Made by a program: the position numbers and the translations under genes. From assembly GCA_963920705.1 (NCBI GenBank), contig OY987230.1:9557185-9621184 (forward strand): 64,000 nucleotides of DNA. The letters run 5' to 3'. Origin of the DNA: Odiellus spinosus (taxonomy: Eukaryota > Arthropoda > Arachnida > Opiliones > Phalangiidae). Of the stretch, positions 55,286 through 64,000 are shown one piece after another. The notes below the pieces were generated by a model. It did not search any database and was not told the DNA's origin. It saw only the letters and a program-made list of their open reading frames with translations. Position 1 is the stretch's first letter. Every line of letters starts with the position of its first letter.

Positions 55286-56251
55286 GTTAATTATGATTTG
55301 GCGCAAATTGTTAAAGATCGTGTAACTAGCCGTTTTTAAATTGAGAATCGAAATAAAAGGAAAAGATGCGGCGAACGAAAAGGTTTAGAATTAATGCGAG
55401 GAAAAAGATCGGATGACTTTGGGATACAAAGAAATAACAATTCGCGAAAGGCCAAAGAGTTTTGTAGTTGGACACGAGCGATGCTCGCCGCCGTCCGGGA
55501 GATTAATGTTTCCACGCAACAAAAACGCTTTTTGCGATTAAATAACATCGCGACTTTATCTTTCCCTTTGCTTTTTTCAACACAGACGAAAACCTACTCC
55601 TGAAAAAGGAGAAAACAACTAAAAAATAAAAAGACCACAAGGGGAAAGAAATGCGCGTGAGATTTCAAAACGTTCCAGTGAGTTTGGATTTGATTTAATG
55701 TTATTTATATAGAGTGTATCTTGGTAACTTGGTTAAGTTGGTTTCATTTATTATAATAATATGGGAGGAAATTTTTTGCCCACGATTCCACGAAAAATTA
55801 GGACTCCAAAATTTTGTCGCCTACCCCTTTTGGAAGGGGTCAAAATAAACGCGAGACGTATATCAATCTCACGATCTGAGAACTCAGGGTCCCTCCGCGA
55901 AAAATGACCCCATTGAGCCCCCTTTTTGATTTTTAGGGTGGGTGGGGCCCAAAAAGCTTCCCCCGCGGCCCAAGCGAACAATCAGTAATACCTCTGCTCA
56001 CTATCCAATAATTAGTGCCACAAAGAGTTTAAAACTTATCAGAATACGAAAGATCTTAACTTCAACCTTCTTGTTATTATCATAAGTACATAAGTATGCT
56101 ATAATGTCCATTTCTCATAATTATGAATTTCGTGAACCTACAGAGGACGAGAAAAAAAAGTTCTCCTCGGAGTTCTATGTTTAACTGACATAATTATGGT
56201 ATTATTCGTATTTCTTTTACAATTTCTTTCATCTTAAACTGATCTTGACAA
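55286..56251. other. Non-coding DNA
   Basis: Frames at 55336-55603 (both strands) and 55751-55981 are unrecognised. Confidence 0.3.
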
Positions 56252-56350
56252 TTAAAGGCCCTATCTGAACAAGAATTTACCCCTTTAAAATCATCTTGCC
56301 TTCAGATACAGCCTAACTTTGACCGTACAATTTCTTATCTTTAAAGCTGC
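56252..56350. mobile_element. Possible family M fragment
   Basis: TTAAAGGCCCTATCTGAAC, CTTGCCTTCAGATACAGCC and TTTGACCGTACAA loosely follow the order of words at 50412-50500. Confidence 0.3.
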
Positions 56351-56792
56351 TATAAAAACGCGGAAAGACCCTTAAGCTGTAAAGTACCAGAAACCTCTTT
56401 TTAACGATCATGAAACAAAAAAAGAAGATCCTTCTTAGTTTGGTTTTTATACCGATTAATTCGGAGTTACGCTTATATAATTGACTTTAACAAAAGGGAG
56501 GAAAAGATTTTGTAATTTAAAACCAAATAATTAAATTGTATACAACTATTTTACGAATTCGGATTTCGTATTAATCATCACAATATACCCTTGAAACGAC
56601 CTTCAACAATGACATTTTACTCCTAACACGTACTGCCCTTTAGAATTTGAAAACTCAAACAAATTCTGGTATTATATTGAATTTTAATTGGAAATTGGAC
56701 CTTGTTTAACATACTCAATCATCGTCAGAAATAAGAATAAATAAATTGAATCTCGTTCAATAGAAACAAAATTTTAATCCTCTGTCAATAAA
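56351..56792. other. AT-rich non-coding DNA
   Basis: No feature recognised. Confidence 0.35.
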
Positions 56793-57373
56793 GCTACGGT
56801 CAAACTAGCATTTCTAAATCGATTTGAAACGGTAAAATCAAACCGATATTCAAATCGCCAGGAATCATTTTAAGTGTCACCTGTTCACGCAGTATCTTTA
56901 TAAATAAATTTATCGTAGCTTCATCCGGTTGTTGAAACCGAATCGGTACGAAGCTGGTTCCTGAAGAGCTGCGTTCATACAAGGCCTTGGAATCGATTTA
57001 AACCCTTTCAAAACGTTTCGCTAGAGTCGTGTGAACAGGAAGCCGTCTTTTCTCGAATCGATTTGATTCGATTTCTCGAAACCGCTTCGAGAACCAGTTT
57101 CATACCGATTCGGTTTATACAACCGATGGATGAAGCTACGATAAATCGATTTATAGAGATAAAGTGTGAACGCAAGATGCTTAAAATGATTCCTGTCGAT
57201 ATGAATATCGGTTTGATTTAACCGTTTCAAACCGATTAAGAAATCCTAGTGTGACTGTAGCTTTGCAGTTTCGAAAAATAGAATCAAATCGATTCGAGAA
57301 ACTACGGTTTCACGTTCACACGACTCTAGCGAAACGATTTAAATCGATTCCAAAGCCTAGTATGAACGCTGCT
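56793..57373. mobile_element. Cluster of three family D copies in alternating orientation
   Basis: Minus truncated copy 56793-56966 (AAGCTACGGTCAAACTAGC), plus full copy 56967-57262 (AGCTGCGTTCATACAAGGCC to GTGTGACTGTAGCT), minus fragment 57263-57373 ending AGTATGAACGCTGCT. Frames 56800-56982 and 57021-57230 are internal. Confidence 0.82.
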
Positions 57374-57931
57374 TAAGAGTCAACAACGTTTTCAAATTTT
57401 ATTTTTTTTCTATATACTTAGATGCCATCTATAGAAATGTCTCCATATCATTTATCAATTGAAAAAATTCTAAAAATCTTTTATTTATTTTGGTAAAATA
57501 CTCCAGTTCAATAATTAGTATACAAGACTATTAAAATTTTCGGTGAATTTAATAGTTTAAACGAGGATATTATGGATTTATCAGTTTGGAGAAACGATAG
57601 ATGGTGATACATTCTCCATAGAAATATATTTCAGGTTTGCCCCATTGAGTTTTAGATAAAGGAAACTAACAGATTTAACTTTTGAAGAGTAGTCGGATTC
57701 TCGGAATCAGTCGAATTTGCACAATATGGAGAGAGCAGAGAGCCAAGGGTGAAGAAACCCTGACATTATGGAACCCCCACTGAAGGAGCGCTTGTACAAA
57801 GGGCGAATACCCTAACTCCCTCACTAAGGGGGATGACATCGAGGTGAGAGATAGAAACCTCTGACGTATCAATGTCTCCCATTCCGGCTCCCTGTTTGGG
57901 ATTTAGTAAACTCTTTCTCTGATCAGAGTAA
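57374..57931. other. AT-rich non-coding DNA
   Basis: No gene recognised. The minus frame 57675-57872 has no recognisable domain. Confidence 0.3.
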
Positions 57932-58042
57932 AGCCGGATTCACACACACCTATTTTCACGCGTTTTACGCTCGCGCGCTAATTGTACTTCTACGAGCACA
58001 CGAGCGTGAAACGCGTAAAAATAGGTCTGTGTGCATCCGCCT
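57932..58042. mobile_element. Family W 111-bp palindromic MITE with TAA duplication
   Basis: AGCCGGATTCACACACACCT and ATTTTCACGCGTTTTACGCT are mirrored by GAGCGTGAAACGCGTAAAAA and TAGGTCTGTGTGCATCCGCCT. TAA flanks both ends (57929-57931, 58043-58045). The frame 57982-58176 starts inside it. Confidence 0.82.
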
Positions 58043-58327
58043 TAAGAAGCTCTAGCGTAGTACATCTTGAAAATTCGCGAGTGATTCTCGAAAGATGTTT
58101 CAAAACGATTTCAACAAAATTCAGTTTCTTTGGGTGCGGGACTTCTGAAATGGGCACGGTATCGCAATCAGTTTGAGATTATATTGGCAGCGCCAGGTGG
58201 TTGGATGAGTAGGCTATTGCCTATGTTTAAATTTCAAAGGACCCCCAAAATCCACTCGAAGGGGCTCAAAATTCTTTCAAAGTGGGCCTCAAAATCCTCA
58301 CGTTCCTTCCTCAAAAGAGGCCCCTAA

Positions 58328-58492
58328 AACTACGTTCACACTTGACACTTTGGAACCGTTTTCAAACCGTTTCAAATCGACTTTTTTAGATATTTGTTTG
58401 GTTTCTTGATCAAAGGTCTACACGGATGACTCCAAAATTTTATAATTTGACCTTTCCAAAACGGTTTCAAAGTCTCTAGTGTGAACGCAGCT
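58328..58492. mobile_element. Family D' MITE (165 bp) with TAA duplication
   Basis: Ends AACTACGTTCACACTTGACA and TCTAGTGTGAACGCAGCT; inner blocks AACCGTTTTCAAACCG and CCAAAACGGTTTCAAAG are inverted. TAA flanks both sides (58325-58327, 58493-58495). The second copy is at 61118-61299. Confidence 0.82.
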
Positions 58493-58644
58493 TAAATTTA
58501 ATAAGCGTACATGATCATGATGAAACGGAGAAAAATGGCAGTCACACAATCGGTGTTTCGGTGTAAAGTCTTTAATACTAGTTTAAGACCCCACCTTGTT
58601 TATCCTCTGGGTATATACAGCGTTGTTTCTTAACAATAACTCGT

Positions 58645-58717
58645 GTATCTATGGTGTAGTGGTTATCACGTCCGCCTCACACGCGGAAGGTCCCAGGTTC
58701 GAGCCCTGGTAGATACA
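58645..58717 (+). tRNA. tRNA-Val (anticodon CAC)
   Basis: This 73-nt gene folds as a complete cloverleaf. The acceptor stem pairs GTATCTA with TAGATAC, the anticodon stem TCCGC with GCGGA, and the T stem CCAGG with CCTGG. The anticodon loop CTCACAC puts CAC at 58678-58680, reading GTG valine codons. The T loop is TTCGAGC. Internal promoters are present: an A box around TGGTGTAGTGGT and a B box GGTTCGAGCCC. The 3' CCA is not encoded, as usual in eukaryotes, and the discriminator base is A. No intron is seen. A T-rich RNA polymerase III stop (TTTTG then TTTTTG) starts a few bases downstream. This is the only intact tRNA in the window and looks functional. Confidence 0.97.
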
Positions 58718-58719
58718 GT

Positions 58720-58730
58720 TTTGTTTTTGA
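58720..58730 (+). terminator. RNA polymerase III T-run terminator of the tRNA
   Basis: TTTTGTTTTTG follows the tRNA 3' end by two to three bases, the standard pol III stop. Confidence 0.75.
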
Positions 58731-58904
58731 AACATTTTTAATTAGAATGCAATTAGTTAGTAATTAAACTGTGACAGGCAGCTAATTCCAAAAAACAAGA
58801 TTTTATATTGTTATGATTTCTTATAACCAATATTATAATTTATGAAACTGTAGGCGTGGCAATATAACTATCGATTTTAAATGCTAATCAAATTCCCTTT
58901 AGAA

Positions 58905-58938
58905 CATATAAAAATCCGTAACAGCCTCACTTTAGAGC
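58905..58938. mobile_element. Family B terminus fragment
   Basis: GTAACAGCCTCACTTTAGAG is the family B end with TTAA decayed to TTAG. Confidence 0.5.
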
Positions 58939-58944
58939 ACAAAG

Positions 58945-59345
58945 TTAAAGGGAAACTTGCAGCTAAAAGTGGAACAGCTTTTTAATTTATTTTCGGAACC
59001 ACCATATGCCAAAAAGGTATTCAAGAATTTTTAGACACTTTTTTGGTGTTTAAATTAATTTGTAAAGTTTGGTAAGGTTTGAATAAATGTACATATAAAT
59101 ATAAAGTAACATATACACTAATATAGAAAATGTGGCCTTTTTCCAAGGTTGGTTTAAAATATAGGATTTTCTATACTTTTGCCAACCTCGAAACTAACAA
59201 AAAGAGTGGTTACATAGAACCCGTTTCTACGGCAGATGTTGCCTTTTTTTCAACGGTGGAACGTATATAGAGTTTATAGATTCAACTATTGGGGCCAATC
59301 ATATTATTTCAGCCTTCAACAGTGCTTGTAATGTCTTAAGATTAA
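58945..59345. mobile_element. Family C MITE, left arm interrupted by about 180 bp
   Basis: TTAAAGGGAAACTTGCAGCT through GTGTTTAAATTAATTTGTAA is typical. At about 59105 the sequence switches to unrelated DNA (GAAAATGTGGCC ... TTTTCTATACTTTTGCC, with internal hairpins) and resumes at about 59290 with GGCCAATCATATTATTTCAG and CTTCAACAGTGCTTGTAATG. The right arm is absent. Confidence 0.65.
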
Positions 59346-59681
59346 AAGAACATTGTGAGAAGCAATATACAAATCTAAGCCAATTAATAGGATATACTTA
59401 TGCAAAACATTCAAGTTTTGACGCCGCTTAGTTTTTTGATCGCCAAATGTCTATTATAGGAAGTAAAGTACCACATGGCTGCCTGCGTCATAACATTGAA
59501 GTTTTCTCGAGTTTTTTACAATTTATTTCTAGGGAAAGAAGCGAATTTTTGAGAGGCTCCCATATATTTTCTTCTTCTTCTAATTGTCCCCAGCACAATT
59601 AAAGTTTTTAGTCTTTTGGACTAGTATACTAAAACATTGATCGCATAATTTTATCGAGTGGTTTCCATATTTCATTAATCT
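59346..59681. other. AT-rich non-coding DNA
   Basis: No feature recognised. Confidence 0.35.
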
Positions 59682-60070
59682 TTAAAGGGAAACTTGGAGC
59701 TAAAAATGGAACGAATTTTGAATTTAATTTAAGAAATCACCATTTGAAACGAATTTGAGAATTTTTTCACAATTTTTTTACACGTTTTTGGTGTTTAAAT
59801 TAATTTCTAATGTTTGATAAAATTTCTATAAAAGTAAATAGGCCGGTTTGACGCCCAAGACCTTGGACATCAAACGCCGCTCCATTCTTTTAATGTTAGA
59901 ACATTATAAGCGCTGTTGAAGGCTGTAATAATATGATTGGTCAGAATTTATATTACTGTTAAAGAAATTTGATCAAACTTTAGAAATTAATTTAAACACT
60001 AAAAACGTGTCTAAAAATTCTGTAAAAAAAATTAAATTAATTCAAATTTTTAGCTCCAATTACCCTTTAA
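59682..60070. mobile_element. Family C MITE, full length (389 bp)
   Basis: TTAAAGGGAAACTTGGAGCT to AGCTCCAATTACCCTTTAA with both arms and the central hairpin GCCGGTTTGACGCCCAAGAC / TTGGACATCAAACGCC. Its right TTAA (60067-60070) is also the left TTAA of the adjoining family A element. Confidence 0.88.
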
Positions 60071-60475
60071 AGGGAGAATGCGACCTAATAACAAGGTGTT
60101 TTTATAGATTCCTTATCGTTTAAATAGGCCTAATTCACCAATAAAAAGTTTACCAACAAATATTAAACTAGAAATCAGTTTAAAACTTACCAGGAAAATA
60201 GGCTTAGCGGGATTCATGGAGATCATCTGAATTGTCTTCGTGTAAGGTCTAGCCCGTCATTCACGCGAGACTTACAATCGCGTTCGATTGGTCGCTAGAC
60301 CTTATACGCGAAGAAATCAGGATCTCCACGAACCCTGCTAAGCCTATTTTCCCGGTTTGTTTTAAATTTCTAGTTTAATATTTGTTCGTAAATTTTTTCA
60401 CTAGTGGATTATAGGCCTATTTAAACAATAAGGAATCGATAAAAAAAAATCACTCGTTGTTGGGTTGCTTAAAAT
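60067..60475. mobile_element. Family A MITE, full length except eroded right tip
   Basis: TTAAAGGGAGAATGCGACCT at the left; right arm GATTATAGGCCTATTTAAAC, AATAAGGAATCGATAAAAAA, GTTGGGTTGCTTAAA, where the final ATTCTCCCT block is lost. The centre has GTCTAGCCCGTC and GGTCGCTAGACC. Confidence 0.82.
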
Positions 60476-61071
60476 TTTTTAGTCTGAATTATAATTTTTT
60501 ACTAGTATACTACAATTTTGATCGAATAATTTAACCAAGTGTTTTCAATATTTCATTAATCTTTAACACGCAGACCTTATTTTGTTCATGTACAACTACT
60601 TTCAAACGTCGTCTGCTATTCGTTAGAAAAAATAAAAATGTCAAAACATCCAGCTGGATAGGAATTTCCAACAACTAACATCCCATATAATAGTATAAGC
60701 GAGTAATGTAGGAGTATTTAACTTATCAAAACTTGCAAGCTGCTTTTTCTTGACTGTGATATTATTATTGGTTATGCTGTAGTCCACCCAACGTAGGGCT
60801 TTATAACAGCTTAATACCTTTTTCTTTAGTCGCTTTGAAAGTCTTTAGATATTAGTAAGAAATTTCAATAATAAAAAGAAAAATGCGTGAATTGGAAGAA
60901 ATCACGATGTTAAGTTGGAACCATATTAATGCCGATACAGAAATTCAAATAAAATCGGAGAAATGTTTCGGCAAAAGTACAAAATTGCTAACAATTTTGG
61001 ATGACGGTAAGCGAGTTCATTATATCTCACGGAAAAGTAAAAATCTACCATCCTCGTATGTAGTTCTAAAG
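60476..61071. other. AT-rich non-coding DNA
   Basis: Overlapping opposite-strand frames at 60883-61129 run into a family D end and are unrecognised. Confidence 0.3.
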
Positions 61072-61731
61072 CTGCGTTCATACTAGGGCTTGGAATCAAT
61101 TTAAACTGTTTCAAAATAGCTACGTTCACACTACAGACTTTGAAACCGTTTTAAACCGTTTTGGAAAGGTCAAATAATAAAATTTTGGGGTCACCCATGT
61201 AGACCTTTGATAAAGAAACCAAATTAATATCTAAAAAATCGATTTGACGACTCGAAACGGTTTGAAAACGGTTTCAAAGTGTCAAGTGTGAACGTAGCTA
61301 ATGTTTCGCAAGAGCCTTGGGAACGGGAAACCGTCTTTCCTCGAATGGATTTGATTCGATTAAAATCAAACCGTTTCAAATCGGTTAAGAAATGCTGTGA
61401 CAGTAGCTTTATAGAATCGATTTCAATCAGTTTCTCGAAACTGATTCGGGAATCAGTTTCAAACCGATTCGGCTTCAACAGCAGACAGATGATTAAATAA
61501 TAAATCCGTTTAGGAAGGTAATGTGCGAACAGATAGCGCTTAAAACGATTCGGGGAGATTGGAATATCGGTTTGAAATCGATTTGGATAGGCTAGTGTGA
61601 ACGTAACTCAAGTAGTTTCGAAAAATCGAATCAAATCGATTCGATAAAAGACGGTTTCTTGTTCACACAACTCCAGCGAAACTTTTTGCAACAATTGAAA
61701 TCTATTTCAAGGCCTAGTTGGAACGCAGCTT
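61072..61731. mobile_element. Family D cluster, first copy split by a D' element
   Basis: A plus D copy (GCTGCGTTCATACTAGGGCT ... CTGTGACAGTAGCTT, ending about 61409) is interrupted by D' at 61118-61299. It is followed by a plus right half (about 61410-61613, ending TAGTGTGAACGTAACT) and a minus fragment (61614-61731) ending CTAGTTGGAACGCAGCT. Frames 61224-61500 on both strands are internal. Confidence 0.78.
61118..61299. mobile_element. Family D' MITE nested in family D
   Basis: AGCTACGTTCACACTACAGA and CAAGTGTGAACGTAGCT are inverted ends, with AAAACCGTTTTAAACCG-type inner blocks. AAT occurs on both sides, and joining the flanks restores the D sequence TTTCAAAATGTTTCGC. It is the reverse orientation of 58328-58492. 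Confidence 0.85.
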
Positions 61732-62640
61732 TAGTATATATCAATCGTTTCCATACATTTTTTTAGCATATTATAAACCCTGCAAATGCGGATGATGTAA
61801 CGTGATATCAAAATTCCAAGGCTAAATAGTTACTCATGTACAGTTATCAGCTAGTAGTAGACTAGACCCAGGCCTGGAAATAAGGATTTCTTTAAAACTA
61901 GTCCTCATGATTGGTGACGCTATGGTCTGCAAGAATAAAGTGGTCCTTAGAACCAGCGACTACTGGTCCCATTGTAATATTATTTTCTGGTGAAGGCTCA
62001 AAACAGGTCAGCCGTCGCACGAACACTTGCGAGAAGATGTGAATCGTCCTGCACTTGCCGCGTAGTTTTTACGACAATATTCATTGTAACTTAATAGCAT
62101 TAGCAAAGGCTGGTAACCAGTTGGTAACTTGGTAAGCCCTTCGTCTTAGTCTGGGCTCAAGATTGATTCATTTATTGTGTATAAAAGAAAAAAGTCTTGG
62201 AGTAGAAATTTTAAGAAAGCTTGAATTTTTATACTGCTCCCGCTTCAATTCCCATTAAACAACTTAATTATTAAACTACACTTAATTTTTCAGTAAAAAA
62301 CTGGTCTACACAATTAATAAACTGGTTTTGCACCAGTGGACTTGTCAGCTACAGGCTTGATGCCTTGATATCAAAATACATAATTATCTCGGTAACAGTA
62401 ACAATGTCCGTCACTAATGCTGTCTACAATATTACCTCTCCGAATACCATCATCCAAATACTAAATAAAATATAGAATTATATTTTAACAGTAACTATGC
62501 CCGTCACTAACGCTGCCACATTCGTAATCATTTTGTAATTAAAGTCCGCTATTTTTGACGGGTAATAGCTAGCTATATAAGTTCAGATTTGAAACGTTAT
62601 GGGTATTTAAAGGAGCGTTCACACTAGTTTAAAAGCGTTA
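61732..62640. other. AT-rich non-coding DNA with a short direct repeat
   Basis: GTAACAGTAACAATGTCCGT then CACTAATGCTGTC (from about 62393) recurs as AACAGTAACTATGCCCGTCA then CTAACGCTGCC (from about 62488), spacing about 95 bp. Both contain an ATG followed by similar codons, but the frames are short. Confidence 0.4.
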
Positions 62641-62980
62641 TTAAAGGGAGAATGCAACCGATCAACAAGTGATATATATCGATTCCTTATGGTTTAAATT
62701 GGCCTAGTCCAACAGCTATTAAACTAGAAATAAATTTAAAACTTACAATCAAAATAGGTTTAGCTGTATACATGGAGATCCTGAACTCCTCATATAAAAA
62801 CTACCGACCAATGACATTGATCGATGGCCCTTATATGGGGAATTCAGGATCTCCAAGAATCCAGCTAAGCCTATTTTCCGGGAAAGTTTTAAATTTATTT
62901 CTAGTTTAATATTGGTTTGTAATTTTTTTAACAGGTGAATTAGGCCTATTTAAACTTGTTAGGTGGCATGCTCTCTTTAA
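62641..62980. mobile_element. Family A MITE, full length (340 bp)
   Basis: TTAAAGGGAGAATGCAACCG to GGTGGCATGCTCTCTTTAA. The arms are slightly shortened (no AAGGAATCGATAAAAA block on the right). The centre has CGACCAATGACATTGATCGA. Confidence 0.88.
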
Positions 62981-63330
62981 CAGGTTTTGAAGCCCTCCTT
63001 CAAAAACGAATCAATTTTCTGTGATATTCGAGATTTCAAAATGCATTGTCCTGGTCTGATTCAATCGGTCAGCTGGGCAGTTAGAAAATTTCATACAGGG
63101 GAAATATTCGAATGGGAAATTATTGTTGTTCAAAAAGAGAATTGAAGCAACTATGACGGTTACAATTAAATTATATATAAGGGAATTAGTTCACAAAGTG
63201 ATATCCGTTACCATCAACTTCGTTAAAACGAAACGTCAGTATGTCTGCAATGCTAATATATACACGGAATATGCATATTTATGTTAAACTTTATTAAATT
63301 TTTTTTTTTTTTTTTGTTTTTTGGCATTAG
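62981..63330. other. Presumed intron or upstream region of the ABC-transporter gene
   Basis: The exon at 63331 starts mid-codon after an AG acceptor, so this stretch should be intron. The poly-T tract at 63299-63322, just before CATTAG, fits a polypyrimidine tract. I could not locate the preceding exon in it. Confidence 0.45.
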
Positions 63331-63633
63331 TGTCTGGAGAAGCTTATGGCGGGGAAGTTCTGGCGATAATGGGGGCAAGTGGTGCTGGAAAAACAACCTT
63401 ATTGAAGTAAAAGTTAATTTCTGAGAATTTGATCTAAAAATATTAACCAAATGGTACTATTTAAAGTATATTAACCGGGGGAAAGTCGCAAAAGGTGCGA
63501 TACACTGGTCGAATAGAGATTAACGCCGAATTAGTCAACAGCGAACAATTGTCTAGAAAAACCGCTTACGTCCGACAATTCAAAGAATACTATCCACACT
63601 TAACTGTCAAAGAACATTTGCAGTTCTACGTAA
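63331..63633 (+). CDS. ABCG/White-type ABC transporter, ATP-binding domain (partial, two exons)
   Basis: Two exons are clear. Exon 1 is 63331-63406, after a poly-T/CATTAG acceptor, and reads (V)SGEAYGGEVLAIMGASGAGKTTLL; residues GASGAGKT are the Walker A ATP-binding loop (GxxGxGKT). A 60-nt GT...AG intron (63407-63466) splits an Asn codon. Exon 2 starts at 63467 with ILTGGKSQKV and includes the Q-loop Gln in AYVRQFKEYYPHLTVKEHL; the LTV-EHL-F word is typical of ABCG half transporters (White, Scarlet, ABCG1 and relatives). Exon 2 ends at 63629 (TAC|GTAAGT) or 63633 (GTAA|GTTAAG); the second keeps frame with the next candidate exon. Family members export lipids, sterols, pigment precursors or drugs and work as membrane dimers; the substrate cannot be told here. 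Signature motif, Walker B and membrane segments lie beyond the window. Confidence 0.88.
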
Positions 63634-63697
63634 GTTAAGACATCTAAATCTCAAGCCCCTTAGGCGTCCTGTAGCTTCTGTTTAACTAAAGGTTTAG

Positions 63698-63758
63698 GGC
63701 ACCACTTGGAGTTGCCCGTTGACATTTCTAATCTTACCCAAGATAGATTTTTCTCTTT
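63698..63758 (+). CDS. Candidate third exon of the ABC transporter
   Basis: After a TTTAG acceptor the frame continues from exon 2 (donor at 63634) as (V-R)HHLELPVDISNLTQDRFFS. The L-x-L-P word is where ABCG proteins have their LRLP motif just after the LTVxEHLxF segment. A possible donor, TT|GTGAAT, closes it at 63758. The homology is short, so the boundaries are tentative. Confidence 0.5.
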
Positions 63759-63782
63759 GTGAATTTATAAATCTGTCTACTA

Positions 63783-63937
63783 AGGTTTTTTACCAAACTT
63801 TAGAAAATAATTTAAACACCAAAAACTTGTCTAATAAATAATAATTGTGAAAAGATTCTAGAATAGGTTTTTCGGCACGGTGATTCCTAAAATTATTTCA
63901 AAAGCTGTTCCACTGTTAGCTACAAGTTTGCCTTTAA
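63783..63937. mobile_element. Family C MITE right arm inside a presumed intron
   Basis: TTACCAAACTTTAGAAAATA, TTTAAACACCAAAAACTTGT, GGCACGGTGATTCC, AAAAGCTGTTCCACTGTTAG and AAGTTTGCCTTTAA follow the family C right arm. It lies between two candidate exons, so it would be transcribed as intron. Confidence 0.75.
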
Positions 63938-63960
63938 CCAATTTAATGACGTATTAATAG

Positions 63961-64000
63961 TTCCTCCCTTAAGATATTGGAAAAACAACAGACAAAGCGC
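63961..64000 (+). CDS. Candidate fourth exon of the ABC transporter (cut by the window end)
   Basis: After a TATTAATAG acceptor, phase matching the candidate third exon gives (F)SSLKILEKQQTKR up to the last base. In ABCG proteins a helical, charged segment ending in a Cys-Ala-Asp/Asn-Thr word is expected about here. An alternative acceptor CTTAAG (63972) would start at Ile-Leu-Glu. Evidence is phase and position only. Confidence 0.3.

Noticed and set aside
63331-63420. Bacterial ABC transporter from contamination
   Set aside because: The Walker A exon is bounded by a poly-T/AG acceptor and a GT donor, the frame resumes across a 60-nt intron, and the residues match the eukaryotic ABCG type.

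Overview
This is AT-rich eukaryotic, almost certainly metazoan (invertebrate-like), nuclear DNA. Three observations support that: a eukaryotic-type tRNA-Val(CAC) with no encoded CCA, an ABC-transporter gene at the right edge split by a 60-nt GT...AG intron, and dense coverage by short non-autonomous DNA transposons (MITEs) and minisatellites. I cannot name the species. Nothing looks prokaryotic, and there are no operons, CRISPR arrays or phage genes.

Confident genes are few. One tRNA lies at 58645-58717. The ATP-binding domain of an ABCG/White-type half transporter starts at 63331 and runs off the window. A handful of promoter-like or first-exon-like patches (36540-36625, 45400-45570, 51318-51447) and unrecognised small open frames are listed at low confidence. 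The longest open frames elsewhere (about 25.8-26.5 kb, 34.1-35.0 kb, 37.9-38.2 kb, 40.9-41.4 kb) are artefacts of tandem repeats.

Repeats account for most of what is recognisable. (1) Several palindromic families (labelled A, B, C, J, L, M, O) carry TTAA at their recognised ends followed by AG-rich termini, as in piggyBac- or Kolobok-type transposition. (2) A hAT-like MITE (family E, four copies) has TAGAG ends and 8-bp target duplications. (3) A family ending in AGCTNCGTTCACAC (family D, plus the related D' and W) shows TWA target duplications in three copies and forms nested inverted clusters. (4) Family H (two copies) and one 281-bp relative have CAAG ends and 7-bp target duplications. (5) A CAGGG-ended family (F) carries an internal 29-40 bp repeat that has expanded separately in different copies. 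Insertions inside insertions (A in B, F in A, E in R, D' in D, three levels at 32.4-34.1 kb) give a relative history.

Tandem arrays by region: 31-bp (8.7-9.8 kb), 29-bp (17.4 kb), degenerate about 40-bp (19.9-20.5 kb), 26-bp x 24 (25.8-26.4 kb), 39-bp (26.8 kb), 15-bp x about 88 plus a partial duplicate (34.1-36.1 kb), 18-bp x about 55 grown inside a family A MITE (37.1-38.1 kb), 10-bp x 49 directly abutting 20-bp x 22 (40.9-41.8 kb), 38-bp x 4 (46.3 kb) and 31-bp x 4 (47.7 kb). The 48.9-53.8 kb stretch is the poorest in repeats. I found no transposase gene, so the mobile elements here must depend on enzymes encoded elsewhere. Family letters are my own labels, not database names.
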